Source: Moritella sp. F3
Lineage (GTDB): Bacteria > Pseudomonadota > Gammaproteobacteria > Enterobacterales > Moritellaceae
DNA length: 64,000 nt
NCBI RefSeq assembly: GCF_015082335.1
Contig: NZ_BLRL01000001.1
Coordinates: forward strand, 186,001-250,000
Direction: 5' to 3'
Below are positions 10,424-19,932 of this stretch, one piece after another. How positions within the stretch are numbered: position 1 is the first letter of the stretch; each line of letters opens with the position of its first letter. Under the pieces are notes generated by a model. The model saw nothing but the letters and a program-made list of their open reading frames with translations. It was not told the origin of the DNA and made no database searches. The position numbers and the translations under genes are program-made.

Positions 10424-12207
10424 TACAATTCAGGTCCAATGTACAGGTGAAAAGTATACTTAGTATCAGTATCTGAGTTAACAGGCACCGCAAAGTCAAG
10501 TTTAACAGGTCCGATCGGGGTCATCCAGCGGATGCCTGTTCCGATACCCACACTAACAGGTTCAGAAAAATCATTAGTTGAAGTCCCTGCATCGGCAAAA
10601 ATACCAATACGCCATTTTTCTGCAAATTGATAACCGTACTCAAGTGAACCTACAGTTAAATAACGGCCACCGATATAAGCTCCAGCATCATCGGTTGGCG
10701 TAACCGTTTCATAGTCATAACCGCGTATACTCTGGCTACCACCAGCAAAGAAACGCATTGAAGCAGGTACGCTTTCAATTTCATCAACATAAATAGCGCC
10801 AAGATCGAAACGGCCAGTAAAGAAATGTGTTCTATTAAGAGAGCGTAAATATTTCGTTCGGCTTTGTACTTTTAGCATATCAGTATCCGCGCCCCAATAT
10901 TTACTCGCGGTTTCAAAACTAAATAATTGCTGATTCCCCCAATAAGGGTCAACACCGCCGCGTTGTTTCGTTCTCGCAAAACTGACACCAGGTAATATCA
11001 TCAGACTACTACCAACTTGACTACCTTGCGTAAAATCTTCTTGTTCTACTTTGATAAACCAAGTTCGTAGCCACTTTGATTCGAGCTCAAACTGACGCTG
11101 TAACTGAAGCGTAAACAATTTACTGTCGGTATCTTTATTATCTTTCCGCTGAAAACCAAGCTGAATTTTAGCGATATTGGTAATTGGATCCTCAATGGGT
11201 ATATCATAGTTTAATGTCAACTCCTGCTGCACTGTTGAATATTCAAAATCAGCAGAAATACTATCACCACGACTGTTGATCCAAGGCTTCTTCCAACCGA
11301 GTGACCCCCTAAAACCAACGTCACTCAAGAAGCCTACGCCGACCTCATAGGTATTACTTGGGTGGTTGATAACCGTAATAATAATTGGTACCTGACCATC
11401 TTTTCTCGCATTAAGATCTGGCACTACCGATGCTGACTGGAAATAACGACTATTGAACAAGGCTAAACTGTATTCTGCAACCAAATTAGACTCAAATTCT
11501 TGCCCTACTTTAAAGGTCGCTAACTCAGAGATAATAGACGCTGATTTAGTTTGGTTAGAGAGCACTGATTCACCAAATACATAACGTTCTTTACTATCAA
11601 AGATAAGATCAATATCTGCTAAATGCTTTTTAATACTGACTCTGACTTCACTTTTTTGCCATTTACCATCGAAATAGCCACGCGCGATCGCAAGCTTGGT
11701 AATATCCGCTTTAAGCTTGTCATAATTTTGGTGTGATAAATTAGACCCAGGGATAAGTTGCTTGGTACTGAGTAATTTCAGGAACATCGGATCATCAGCC
11801 GCGTCACCCTTAATCTGAATATTAACGTTAGCCAGTTTCACTCTTTGACCGAGTTTAATCTCGATAAAGACCAGTAGTTCATCGTCATCAAGTGTCAGAT
11901 TAATGGTTATATCTGGGGCATAAAAACCGAATACTTGAATAGAATCGACAATGTTTTTTCTAACTTTAGATTCAAAAAAGCTGTAATTATTACCCTTAGG
12001 GACTGCGATTGTGGAAAGGTATGAATCAATATTGTCTTCGATATCACCTGAAACACCAGTTAATTTAAAATCGATACTGGAGACCGCGAATGCAGGTACA
12101 GAGAAAACTGCAGAATATAACAACAGAATAAGTGTGAATAGCGTGCGTAATTTCACTAACTGAGACCTTGACTTAGCACAGTTCAAATAAAGAATCGTAC
12201 TTTCCAT
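10423..12207 (-). CDS. tamA: outer-membrane assembly factor TamA (Omp85 family)
   Basis: An Omp85 protein: signal peptide, three POTRA domains (about residues 45-270) and a C-terminal 16-strand barrel. The conserved barrel motif appears as GGSQSIRGYDYE, and the protein ends with a strand after SDTDTKYTFHLYIGPEL. It pairs with TamB encoded immediately downstream. The start is uncertain: the ATG at 12207 has no Shine-Dalgarno and puts 17 polar residues before the signal peptide, whereas a GTG at 12156 follows AAGG by nine bases and would start directly at VKLRTLFTLILLLYS. I favour the GTG (577 aa) biologically but report the full open frame. Confidence 0.9.
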   Translation of the reverse strand: MESTILYLNCAKSRSQLVKLRTLFTLILLLYSAVFSVPAFAVSSIDFKLTGVSGDIEDNIDSYLSTIAVPKGNNYSFFESKVRKNIVDSIQVFGFYAPDITINLTLDDDELLVFIEIKLGQRVKLANVNIQIKGDAADDPMFLKLLSTKQLIPGSNLSHQNYDKLKADITKLAIARGYFDGKWQKSEVRVSIKKHLADIDLIFDSKERYVFGESVLSNQTKSASIISELATFKVGQEFESNLVAEYSLALFNSRYFQSASVVPDLNARKDGQVPIIITVINHPSNTYEVGVGFLSDVGFRGSLGWKKPWINSRGDSISADFEYSTVQQELTLNYDIPIEDPITNIAKIQLGFQRKDNKDTDSKLFTLQLQRQFELESKWLRTWFIKVEQEDFTQGSQVGSSLMILPGVSFARTKQRGGVDPYWGNQQLFSFETASKYWGADTDMLKVQSRTKYLRSLNRTHFFTGRFDLGAIYVDEIESVPASMRFFAGGSQSIRGYDYETVTPTDDAGAYIGGRYLTVGSLEYGYQFAEKWRIGIFADAGTSTNDFSEPVSVGIGTGIRWMTPIGPVKLDFAVPVNSDTDTKYTFHLYIGPEL

Positions 12208-12250
12208 GTGAAGGAAAATGATGATTTACAGATTAGTCTAATTCATATAA

Positions 12251-12284
12251 AAAAACAATGGCATAGTATTTACTACACCATTGT
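12251..12284 (-). terminator. intrinsic terminator after the deoxynucleoside kinase
   Basis: Hairpin with outer stem ACAATGG / CCATTGT and inner stem TAGTA / TACTA, followed on the minus strand by a run of seven T. It lies just beyond the kinase stop at 12292. Confidence 0.75.
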
Positions 12285-12291
12285 ATTTCAA

Positions 12292-12930
12292 CTAGATGCC
12301 GTCGCTAATAATGCGCTTAGCTAGCGTAGCTGGGCAACCAAAGTGAGTCCAGTCTTCAGTCAATAATACGGTATTATATTTACGGCAGATATGCGGTAAA
12401 AACGTATCATGACAATCCGAAATCAACTGTAGGTAATCACGTGGCGTTCCCTGCTCGGCATCACGTGCACGTGAAAGCATGCGTGTATAAGCTATTTCAG
12501 CTTCGCAACGTAAATATACAACCGCAGATACACGAGGGTAATCAGCTAGTTTAGTTTGAATATCATAATAATAATCAAGGTCTTTACCATCAGGACGGCA
12601 TGCTTCAGCTAAGTTTGCTTGACAGAAAACCAGGTCTGAAAATAATGAACGCTCAATGATGTAATTGAACGCAGGATCGAGATCTTTACAGATATCAGAT
12701 CTTTTATTAGTAATGTAACGCTGAAACTCGATACGGCGTGTAGGGTCCACTGTAAACGCTTGTAGTAAGCGTTGAAATTCAGGGTCTGAATCAACATCTT
12801 CTAATATTAACTGCCAGTTAGCGGTATCATTATCTGTTAATTCTTTTGCCAATAAAGGCAGTAATGTTGATTTACCAACACCGATATTACCTTCGATCGC
12901 GACTAGTTTAAACGTTTGTTCATTACTCAT
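12292..12930 (-). CDS. deoxynucleoside kinase (deoxyadenosine/deoxyguanosine kinase family)
   Basis: A 212-residue P-loop kinase that phosphorylates deoxynucleosides for salvage. The P-loop is EGNIGVGKST at about residues 13-22; the ERS-type motif is seen in IIERSLFSDLVFCQ, and the lid-region arginines in YTRMLSRARDAE. Length and motifs fit the dNK/dCK family rather than thymidylate kinase. The substrate cannot be fixed from motifs. It stands between tamA and rhlE with its own terminator, so it is probably monocistronic. Confidence 0.85.
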   Translation of the reverse strand: MSNEQTFKLVAIEGNIGVGKSTLLPLLAKELTDNDTANWQLILEDVDSDPEFQRLLQAFTVDPTRRIEFQRYITNKRSDICKDLDPAFNYIIERSLFSDLVFCQANLAEACRPDGKDLDYYYDIQTKLADYPRVSAVVYLRCEAEIAYTRMLSRARDAEQGTPRDYLQLISDCHDTFLPHICRKYNTVLLTEDWTHFGCPATLAKRIISDGI

Positions 12931-13065
12931 TATAAAACCTATGATGCTAATATAAGCGGAGGATTATAGCATATTGATAGTGTCTTCCAAGCGCAACCTT
13001 GCTTAACATCTAGACAGTTTATCAAATTTAACGCTAAAAATTTATCCGTTAACGTAAATCATACA

Positions 13066-13094
13066 TTCACCTAAGTTATTTATTCCTGTATAAT
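13066..13094 (+). promoter_or_regulatory. probable sigma-70 promoter of rhlE
   Basis: TTCACC (13066-13071), a 17-bp spacer and a consensus TATAAT (13089-13094), 43 bp before the rhlE ATG. Confidence 0.5.
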
Positions 13095-13137
13095 ATGCCG
13101 CCTTAATGGGCATATTGCCCGATTGCTAGGATATCCA

Positions 13138-14478
13138 ATGAAATTTTCATCATATAGTTTTACTCCCGAAATTTTACGCGCGCTAGAAGCTTGTAATTAT
13201 GACCAAATGACGCCTGTACAACAGCAAGCAATCCCAGCTGCTGGTCGCGGTAAAGATATTCTAGCAAACGCACAGACAGGCACTGGTAAAACAGCTGCTT
13301 TTGCTTTACCTATCTTGCAACAAATTGCAGATGCACCGAAAGAAATCCATTCATCTCACGTACGAGCGCTTATTTTAGTGCCTACACGTGAACTTGCAGC
13401 GCAAGTAACAGACAACATTAAAGCGTACAGCCAATTCATGACACTTAACGTTATAAGTGTTTATGGCGGCGTTAAAATGGAAACACAAACTAAACAGCTT
13501 AAAGCTGGTGTTGATGTATTAGTAGCGACTCCAGGTCGTTTACTAGAGCACTTACAACTTAACAATACCAACCTTGCTAACGTTGAGCACCTAGTGCTAG
13601 ATGAAGCAGATCGTATGTTAGACATGGGTTTCATCACCGATATCCGTAAGATCTTAGAATGCATGACTGCTGATTACCAAACAATGCTTTTCTCTGCGAC
13701 GTTATCGCAACAGATGAAGCATTTAGCAAATGAATTACTATCACAGCCAGTAATCGTTTCTGCATCAAAAGAAAACTCAACAGCGACAACAATTAAACAT
13801 GTTATCCATCCTGTTGAACAACGTCGTAAACAAGAATTACTTTCTGAATTAATCGGTACTAAAAACTGGAAACAAGTTTTAGTATTTGTTAACACGAAAG
13901 AAGCTGCTAACAACATCGTTAAAGAATTAAAACTTGACGGTATTCGCGCTGATGTTTGTCACGGTGATAAAGGTCAAGGCGCTCGTCGTCGTGCCTTAAC
14001 TGAATTTAAAGAAGGTAAAATCCGTGCACTAGTTGCTACAGATGTTGCTGCTCGTGGTCTTGATGTTCAAGGTCTTAAATTCGTAGTTAACTTTGACTTA
14101 CCTTTCCTAGCGGAAGATTACGTTCACCGTATCGGTCGTACAGGCCGTGCTGGCGAAACAGGTAATGCGGTATCATTTGTATGTCGTGAAGAAGAGCACG
14201 GTCTTGCAGATATCGAAGCGATGATTGGTCACAAGATTGAACGTCAAGTAGTTAAAGGTTATGAAGTAAGTAACCGTGATCGCCTGATTGCAGATATTAG
14301 CGGCCGTGCATCACACGAACGTCGTCAACCTCGTCGTAATAAAGCGGTTGGTGAAGAAAAAGTTGAGCACAAGCCAAAAACAACTGCACCATCGAAAAAA
14401 GCAAGCAAAGGTAAGCACCGTAAGACAAGTGCTAAACTACACCGTAAAGGTAATGTTGCTGCACCAAAACAAAAGTAA
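13138..14478 (+). CDS. rhlE: DEAD-box RNA helicase RhlE
   Basis: An ATP-dependent RNA helicase of about 446 residues. Motifs in order: F...P..Q Q-motif (YDQMTPVQQQAIP), AQTGTGKT (45-52), PTRELAAQ, GG, TPGR, DEAD (LDEADRMLDMGF), SAT (FSATLS), VFVNTKEAAN, ATDVAARGLDV and HRIGRTGRAG. The basic C-terminal tail of about 70 residues (KKASKGKHRKTSAKLHRKG) is typical of RhlE and probably binds RNA. The ATG at 13138 has AGGA eight bases upstream; the TTG five codons earlier is not needed. In cold-adapted bacteria such helicases help ribosome assembly and RNA decay, but no specific role can be read here. Confidence 0.92.
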   Translation: MKFSSYSFTPEILRALEACNYDQMTPVQQQAIPAAGRGKDILANAQTGTGKTAAFALPILQQIADAPKEIHSSHVRALILVPTRELAAQVTDNIKAYSQFMTLNVISVYGGVKMETQTKQLKAGVDVLVATPGRLLEHLQLNNTNLANVEHLVLDEADRMLDMGFITDIRKILECMTADYQTMLFSATLSQQMKHLANELLSQPVIVSASKENSTATTIKHVIHPVEQRRKQELLSELIGTKNWKQVLVFVNTKEAANNIVKELKLDGIRADVCHGDKGQGARRRALTEFKEGKIRALVATDVAARGLDVQGLKFVVNFDLPFLAEDYVHRIGRTGRAGETGNAVSFVCREEEHGLADIEAMIGHKIERQVVKGYEVSNRDRLIADISGRASHERRQPRRNKAVGEEKVEHKPKTTAPSKKASKGKHRKTSAKLHRKGNVAAPKQK

Positions 14479-14554
14479 TTATCAAGTTAGCGACTATTTT
14501 TTAAAGATGGTTCTTTAGAGATAAAGCGTTAAAACGATTAGTTACAAACAATAA

Positions 14555-14600
14555 GGCCTTATTAAATAACCACGCTGGTTAGTTTAATAAGGTCTTTTTT
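14555..14600 (+). terminator. intrinsic terminator of rhlE
   Basis: Long stem GGCCTTATTAAATAACC / GGTTAGTTTAATAAGGTC (one bulge) followed by six T at 14595-14600, between rhlE (+) and the convergent LysR gene (-). Confidence 0.85.
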
Positions 14601-14611
14601 AGCATTAAAAT

Positions 14612-15490
14612 TTAATCGATACTTTCGATTATTTTATTAAACGGTACCGCAAGCAAACTATCGATCATGCTTTGTTTTTCATGATCAGCACGACAGACAA
14701 GGTATAATGCTTGCTCCATCACTGGAGCATCTTGTACTAAATGCAATAAACCCGCATCAACACTCTGTGCTATCACCGGAGAAGGTAAATAACCCACACC
14801 ACCGTTACCAATAATATGATCTAATGCAACGCGACATGAATCCGTATGGATCACAGCCGTGCGCTGCAGCGCTGCAATTTTATTATGCTGAATAGAAAAT
14901 CGCGTGCTCCAGTCTAAATAAACCAAAGGTAATTCGCTAATATTATTCATATCACAATCAGGCTTATGCGTGACGAGTTGCAATTGGTAATCACGTACTT
15001 TGACAATATTAAAATCATCGTTAACTGGCGGCTCGCTGGTAATTGATAGATCAATGCTCTTATCAAGTAACCGTTTCGACATATGTTGGCGCGGAACGGA
15101 CTCTAAGCGTAAAGCGAGCCCAGGATCTGCGCTGGAAATACGATTTATCCAATCGGAAATCCCGTCAAACTCCCAGAATATTGCCGAGGCGCCTAATGTG
15201 ATCTGAACCGATAGCTCTTCTGATAGTGCAATATCATTCCTCGCACGCCCCCACATTTGTAAAATCGACTCAGCATAAGGCAGTAAACGTTCACCCGCAC
15301 TTGTCAGCTGTAAGTTACCACGCTGACGTGAAAACAGGGGATTGCCTAATTGCGATTCTAAATGACGGATCCTAAAACTTACCGCTGATTGCGTTAAAAA
15401 TAAATTATCTGCCGCACGACCAAAATGTCTTGTCTTAGTGACTTCCAAAAATGTTTTAAGTAGCTCTGTATCCAAGAGTTTAGCCTTCAT
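14612..15490 (-). CDS. hdfR: LysR-family transcriptional regulator, HdfR-like
   Basis: A 292-residue LysR regulator. The N-terminal helix-turn-helix (about residues 10-68) reads DTELLKTFLEVTKTRHFGRA then FLTQSAVSFRIRHLESQLG, strikingly like HdfR, which in enterobacteria affects flhDC. The effector-binding domain fills about 95-290. It is divergent from the GshB-like/DUF1704 pair (153 bp apart), so regulation of that pair is a reasonable guess from LysR habits, not shown by a clear operator. Naming rests on the N-terminal 70 residues. Confidence 0.75.
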   Translation of the reverse strand: MKAKLLDTELLKTFLEVTKTRHFGRAADNLFLTQSAVSFRIRHLESQLGNPLFSRQRGNLQLTSAGERLLPYAESILQMWGRARNDIALSEELSVQITLGASAIFWEFDGISDWINRISSADPGLALRLESVPRQHMSKRLLDKSIDLSITSEPPVNDDFNIVKVRDYQLQLVTHKPDCDMNNISELPLVYLDWSTRFSIQHNKIAALQRTAVIHTDSCRVALDHIIGNGGVGYLPSPVIAQSVDAGLLHLVQDAPVMEQALYLVCRADHEKQSMIDSLLAVPFNKIIESID

Positions 15491-15643
15491 TAGATAAAAT
15501 AAATAACCACATAATACAATATAGTTTAGATATTCAATAACAAAATATTTTTATCGTCAGCAGTAAAATTGTTCGTTTTACACAAATGCATTCCCGCCCT
15601 ACCATCGCCAAAAAATAACCCCTATACAGTTTGGTAGAATGCT

Positions 15644-16672
15644 ATGAAAATTTGTTTTGTTATGTACCCTTGGGAAAATGTTGAACCAGAAAATGATTCG
15701 ACACTACGCATGATCCATGAAGTTGCGAGCCGCGGTCACACAGTTGCGATCACGACGCCAAATAATTTAACCATGCGTGACAGCATGTCGATCGCTTTTT
15801 GTAAGGTGCTTAAGAAAGGGGCTGTATCAGCAAATATTCCAGGATTTTATCGTAAAGCAGAGTTCAGAGAAGCACAGTTACCTTTAGCAGGCTTTGACGC
15901 CATTATTATGCGATCTAACCCACCGCTTGATACGATGGCGTTGAACTTTTTAGATTCAGTACGTGATGATACTTTTATCATGAATGACATTGATGGTTTA
16001 CGTGTCGCGAACAATAAATTGTATACGGCATCAATGTCTGATTTGAATAAAGAATTCATTCCAGTCACCCATGTATCAAAGCAACGTGATTACCTCGAAT
16101 CTGTGCTAGCCGAAAACACGAAAGACTGCATGATCCTTAAGCCATTAAATGGCTACGGTGGTTCTGGTGTGATCTTATTAGATAAAAACGCGAAATCGAG
16201 TGTTAAATCCTTGCTTGATTTTTATATCGGCGACGATCAGAACTACGTTATTTTGCAGGACTATATTGACGGGGCTGAAGAAGGCGACGTCCGTATTATG
16301 ATGCTAAACGGTCAACCGATTGGCGCAATGAAACGTGTACCGGCAGATGGCGATGTACGTTCAAACATTCATGCTGGCGGTAAAGAAGTAAAACACGTAC
16401 TGACAAAGCAAGAATTGCGTTTGTGTAAACATATTGGCCCTAAATTAGTCAGAGATGGTCTGTACCTTGTTGGTCTTGATGTTATCAACGGTAAATTAGT
16501 TGAAGTAAATGTATTAAGTCCGGGTGGCATCACTCGTATTAACCGTTTAAATCGCACCAAATTACAAGTAGAGATCATTGATTTCGTTGAAAGTGTTGTA
16601 AACGCAAAAAACATCAATATTGCGCGTAAAAATGAATTTCGTAAGGTGATTGCAGATGCAGCGGCTTACTGA
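15644..16672 (+). CDS. GshB-like ATP-grasp ligase
   Basis: A 342-residue ATP-grasp protein resembling glutathione synthetase: N-terminal domain MKICFVMYPWENVEPENDST, the MRSNPPLDT segment that parallels MRKDPPFDT of GshB, then ATP-grasp motifs (MILKPLNGYGGSGV, ILQDYIDGAEEGDVRIM, GGITRINR) and the Mg/ATP site LVEVNVLSP. It probably joins a carboxylate to an amine using ATP. It differs from housekeeping GshB in context, overlapping a putative peptidase gene by 17 nt, and in the acceptor region, so glutathione synthesis should not be assumed. The ATG at 15644 starts the conserved N-terminus. Confidence 0.8.
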   Translation: MKICFVMYPWENVEPENDSTLRMIHEVASRGHTVAITTPNNLTMRDSMSIAFCKVLKKGAVSANIPGFYRKAEFREAQLPLAGFDAIIMRSNPPLDTMALNFLDSVRDDTFIMNDIDGLRVANNKLYTASMSDLNKEFIPVTHVSKQRDYLESVLAENTKDCMILKPLNGYGGSGVILLDKNAKSSVKSLLDFYIGDDQNYVILQDYIDGAEEGDVRIMMLNGQPIGAMKRVPADGDVRSNIHAGGKEVKHVLTKQELRLCKHIGPKLVRDGLYLVGLDVINGKLVEVNVLSPGGITRINRLNRTKLQVEIIDFVESVVNAKNINIARKNEFRKVIADAAAY

Positions 16673-18635
16673 GAAGGCGATACTCAATAATATCCGTAAA
16701 CAAATACCATTCACGGCGCAGCTAGAAGATGGCAGTTTAACATTACGGATCAGTGAGTATCAGCCACATATAGCAACAGCGATTCATCACGGTCATCAAA
16801 TACGTGATGCATTAAGTCAGCATATACGCTTGACTGAGCAAGAGCGTTATTATGAAGAAGATCCTTTTACCGGTGATTTTATTTCTTCACAGCCGATTGT
16901 CTTGCAAGTTGAAGATTCTCGCTATGAGTATGATCTTAACAGGCCATTAGCTGGTTGCGTGTACAAAACGGCTTGGGGTAAAGATGTCTGGTCAGACGCT
17001 TTACCGACAAGTGAAATAGCGTTAAGTAAAGCGAAACATAGTCGTTACTATCGTATTTTAAAGTGTCTTATTAGCACTTTAGAAGCAAAGTTCGGCTTAT
17101 GTTTACTGTATGATATTCACGCTTATAACTATCAGCGTATTGAGACTAAGACGCCAACATTTAACATCGGCACACAACAATTAAACAGCCGTCACTGGCG
17201 TAAAGTGCTAGATAATCTACAGCGTAAATTGAAACACATTGAGTTACCAAATATCACTGTGTCAGTGGCTGAGAATGATGTCTTTAAAGGGCTCGGTTAT
17301 CAAGCTAGTTTTGTTACCGAACATTTTCGTAATACCTTGATCATGCCGATTGAAGTTAAAAAGGTATACATGAATGAAGTGGGTGGTGAAAGCTTCCCAT
17401 TGGTTATCGAAAAACTAAAAGAAGGCATGAAAACAGCAATCAATGAACATGCGGCAGCAACAATAACGCATTACAGCAAAGGAAAACGAAAACCACTACG
17501 GCATGTATTATCTTCTAGCTTACCCACTGAAGTCGTGAAGCTAGATAAAGACTTATATGCCCTAGCCCGTGGCATTAATACGCTCAATTACATTACGCCT
17601 AAAAATTTGAAACAGGAAAAGAAACGATTCTTACATAATCCATTTTCCTATCAGCCTAACTTCACTTATCGACAGTTAGATATCGACCCTTACAAGTTTA
17701 AGGAAAATTTATATCGATTGCCGGTCGAAACGATCTTAGATGCTGACATTCAAAAATTGTACCGTACTGTCATTGAGCAATTAGCGATGCGCATTGATTT
17801 GCTAGCCAGTATTGGCACAGAGCAATTCCTGTATAATTCGCTGCGTTATTATGGTGAACCGAATAAAGAGGATATCAGCAATGCAAAATTCATTTTGCAT
17901 GCGTGTGAATATCTTCCAATTATGGATGCAAGTATTAATGCTGCAAGTGCTGTCATCGCGTTTCAACAAGCCGCTGGTGAATACGGCGTAAAATGTAAGG
18001 TTGTCGAAGCGAAGAATATGATCGCGAGAGCGATGGTAAGTGGCCGAACAATTAAGGTAAATAATGAATGCTCATTTAATGAAACAGATCTTAATGCGCT
18101 GATTCATCATGAACTGGGCGTCCATTTATTAACAACGGCCAACGCAGAAGTACAGCCATTACATATCTTTAAATTAGGGTTACCGGGGAATACCCATGCC
18201 CAAGAAGGTTTAGCTATTTTATGTGAATATTTATCGGGTAATTTACCGCTACACCGCTTGAAGACACTCGCATTACGCGTTATTGCAGTATCGAAAATGG
18301 TGGCTGGAGAATCATTTAACCAGTGCTATTTGGACTTGATTAATGATCATAATGTGACCATTGATGATGCCTTTACCATTACGTTAAGGGCTTATCGTGG
18401 TGGTGGTTTCACCAAAGATTATTTATATTTACGGGGATTAAAAGAAGCCCTGCAGATGTATAAACAAGGTGATATCAGCAGTCTATTTATCGGTAAAACG
18501 GGCTTTGACTCAAAAGTATTACTGGATGAGTTGATTGCGCGAGGAATATTGAAGTCGCCTCATTACGTACCAAAAGCGCTAAGTATGAAAAGTGAAGAAG
18601 ATGCCATCATGACATTCATTCTTGATTCTATCTAG
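16656..18635 (+). CDS. DUF1704/QEGLA-motif protein, putative MATCAP-like metallopeptidase
   Basis: A 659-residue protein of the flavohemoglobin expression-modulating QEGLA family (DUF1704). The C-terminal half carries HELGVH, an HExxxH zinc-type motif (H485, E486, H490 from the start used), and QEGLA 28 residues later with Glu517 as likely third ligand. This arrangement is that of the eukaryotic tubulin carboxypeptidases MATCAP (KIAA0895). The N-terminal roughly 280 residues are less recognisable. I start at the ATG 16656, inside the end of the ATP-grasp gene; the TTG at 16650 is an alternative. The 17-nt overlap indicates coupled translation. The substrate is unknown. Confidence 0.78.
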   Translation: MQRLTEKAILNNIRKQIPFTAQLEDGSLTLRISEYQPHIATAIHHGHQIRDALSQHIRLTEQERYYEEDPFTGDFISSQPIVLQVEDSRYEYDLNRPLAGCVYKTAWGKDVWSDALPTSEIALSKAKHSRYYRILKCLISTLEAKFGLCLLYDIHAYNYQRIETKTPTFNIGTQQLNSRHWRKVLDNLQRKLKHIELPNITVSVAENDVFKGLGYQASFVTEHFRNTLIMPIEVKKVYMNEVGGESFPLVIEKLKEGMKTAINEHAAATITHYSKGKRKPLRHVLSSSLPTEVVKLDKDLYALARGINTLNYITPKNLKQEKKRFLHNPFSYQPNFTYRQLDIDPYKFKENLYRLPVETILDADIQKLYRTVIEQLAMRIDLLASIGTEQFLYNSLRYYGEPNKEDISNAKFILHACEYLPIMDASINAASAVIAFQQAAGEYGVKCKVVEAKNMIARAMVSGRTIKVNNECSFNETDLNALIHHELGVHLLTTANAEVQPLHIFKLGLPGNTHAQEGLAILCEYLSGNLPLHRLKTLALRVIAVSKMVAGESFNQCYLDLINDHNVTIDDAFTITLRAYRGGGFTKDYLYLRGLKEALQMYKQGDISSLFIGKTGFDSKVLLDELIARGILKSPHYVPKALSMKSEEDAIMTFILDSI

Positions 18636-18640
18636 TTAAG

Positions 18641-18689
18641 TGAAAATTAGCAGTGATACGCTCTCAATAGAGAATGCATCGCTGCTAAT
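18641..18689 (-). terminator. terminator of the moa operon (shared hairpin with DUF1704 gene)
   Basis: A 12-bp stem (ATTAGCAGTGAT / ATCGCTGCTAAT, one wobble) with an inner CTCT/AGAG stem lies between convergent DUF1704 (+) and moaE (-). On the minus strand it runs into AATTTTC, so it mainly serves moaE. Confidence 0.65.
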
Positions 18690-18716
18690 AATAACATCAG
18701 GCTGTTACAGGAAATG

Positions 18717-19172
18717 TTATTTCCAGCGATCAGCCGCTGTCGTATCCGTCTCACGGGCATCAACCCAATGTGAACCGTCTTCAGTAGCTTCTTTTTTCCA
18801 GAATGGCGCTTGTGTCTTTAAGTAATCCATAATGAATTCACAGGCTTGGAAAGCATCGCCACGGTGCATACTTGCAACACCAACAAAAACAATTTGGTCA
18901 CCTAACGCTAATTCACCTATACGATGGATCACTTTAACGCCTTGAATTGACCAACGCGTTTCAGCTTCAACTAAGATTTTAGCTAGTGATTTTTCAGTCA
19001 TACCAGGATAGTGTTCAAGTGTTAAACCCGACACACTATCACCTTGGTTAAAATCACGCACTTTACCGATAAAAGTAACGATTGCACCTGTGCAATGGCT
19101 TTTACCAAGCGCTGCATATTCCGCCGCCAGATCAAAGTCTTCAGTTTGAATTTGAATTGAATCAGTAGACAT
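18717..19172 (-). CDS. moaE: molybdopterin synthase catalytic subunit MoaE
   Basis: The 151-residue large subunit of MPT synthase, which inserts sulfur carried by MoaD into precursor Z. Motifs include GAIVTFIGKVRDFN, LEHYPGMTEK, IGELALGDQIVFVGVAS, HRGDAFQACEF and the C-terminal PFWKKE with the catalytic Lys. The start at 19172 follows GGGGGA seven bases upstream, placed inside the end of moaD four bp away; the longer frame from 19226 would overlap moaD and lacks support. It is the last gene of moaBCDE. Confidence 0.95.
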   Translation of the reverse strand: MSTDSIQIQTEDFDLAAEYAALGKSHCTGAIVTFIGKVRDFNQGDSVSGLTLEHYPGMTEKSLAKILVEAETRWSIQGVKVIHRIGELALGDQIVFVGVASMHRGDAFQACEFIMDYLKTQAPFWKKEATEDGSHWVDARETDTTAADRWK

Positions 19173-19176
19173 CGTT

Positions 19177-19422
19177 TTATCCCCCAGTAACAGGTGGGAA
19201 AAAGGCAACTTCGACACCGTCTTCAACCGGTGAATCTAAGCTACAAATCTCTTGATTAACAGCCACTAATAATTTATCTGAATCAAGTGCTAAAGCCCAC
19301 TTGCCGCCTTTAGCGGCGAGTTCTGCGCGCAGTGCGTTAACTGATTCAAACGGGCCTGCAATTTCTAGTGCTGCACAATCAACCAATTCTCTAATTTGTG
19401 CAAAAAATAAAACTTTAATCAT
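19177..19422 (-). CDS. moaD: molybdopterin synthase sulfur carrier subunit MoaD
   Basis: An 81-residue ubiquitin-like carrier ending in the required Gly-Gly (FFPPVTGG) that is adenylated and thiocarboxylated, then donates sulfur through MoaE. It begins MIKVLFFAQIRELVDCA, with AGGG in front. Length and fold signature are typical. Its 3' end contains the moaE ribosome-binding site, so the two subunits should be produced in step. Confidence 0.95.
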   Translation of the reverse strand: MIKVLFFAQIRELVDCAALEIAGPFESVNALRAELAAKGGKWALALDSDKLLVAVNQEICSLDSPVEDGVEVAFFPPVTGG

Positions 19423-19440
19423 GATAATACCCTGCGCAAT

Positions 19441-19917
19441 TTAAACTTTAAAATGGCCTGACTTGCCACCAGTTTTTTCAAGTAGCTTAACACCATCAAT
19501 GATAATGTCTTTTTGAACGGCTTTACACATATCATAAATTGTCAGTGCAGCAACAGATGCTGCCGTTAGCGCTTCCATCTCTACGCCAGTTTTACCCGAC
19601 AACTTGCAACATGTTTCGATGCGAACAAGATTATTCTCAGGTTCAGGTGTTAATTCAACCGTTACTTTAGTCAACATCAACGGATGACAAAGCGGGATAA
19701 TATCAGATGTTTTCTTTGCAGCTTGGATACCCGCAATACGCGCCGTTGCAAATACATCACCTTTGTGATGGTCGCCCGACATAATTAAAGCCAGTGTTTC
19801 CGCTGACATACGTACTATAGCTTCCGCTCTTGCTTCACGTTGAGTGATTGTTTTCTCGGTCACATCAACCATATTTGCTTCACCAGAAGCATTTACATGC
19901 GTAAATTCTTGAGACAT
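19441..19917 (-). CDS. moaC: cyclic pyranopterin monophosphate synthase MoaC
   Basis: A 158-residue enzyme that converts the MoaA product into cPMP. Motifs: [52 protein letters not shown] and the C-terminal KTGGKSG. AAAGGA precedes the ATG. It stands between moaB and moaD in the minus-strand operon. Nothing unusual. Confidence 0.96.
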   Translation of the reverse strand: MSQEFTHVNASGEANMVDVTEKTITQREARAEAIVRMSAETLALIMSGDHHKGDVFATARIAGIQAAKKTSDIIPLCHPLMLTKVTVELTPEPENNLVRIETCCKLSGKTGVEMEALTAASVAALTIYDMCKAVQKDIIIDGVKLLEKTGGKSGHFKV

Positions 19918-19932
19918 TACTAAATCCTTTAC

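Noticed and set aside
12156..12207. Start of TamA at the ATG 12207 as certain
   Set aside because: It has no Shine-Dalgarno and puts a polar extension before the signal peptide; the GTG at 12156 is at least as likely, so the start is left open.
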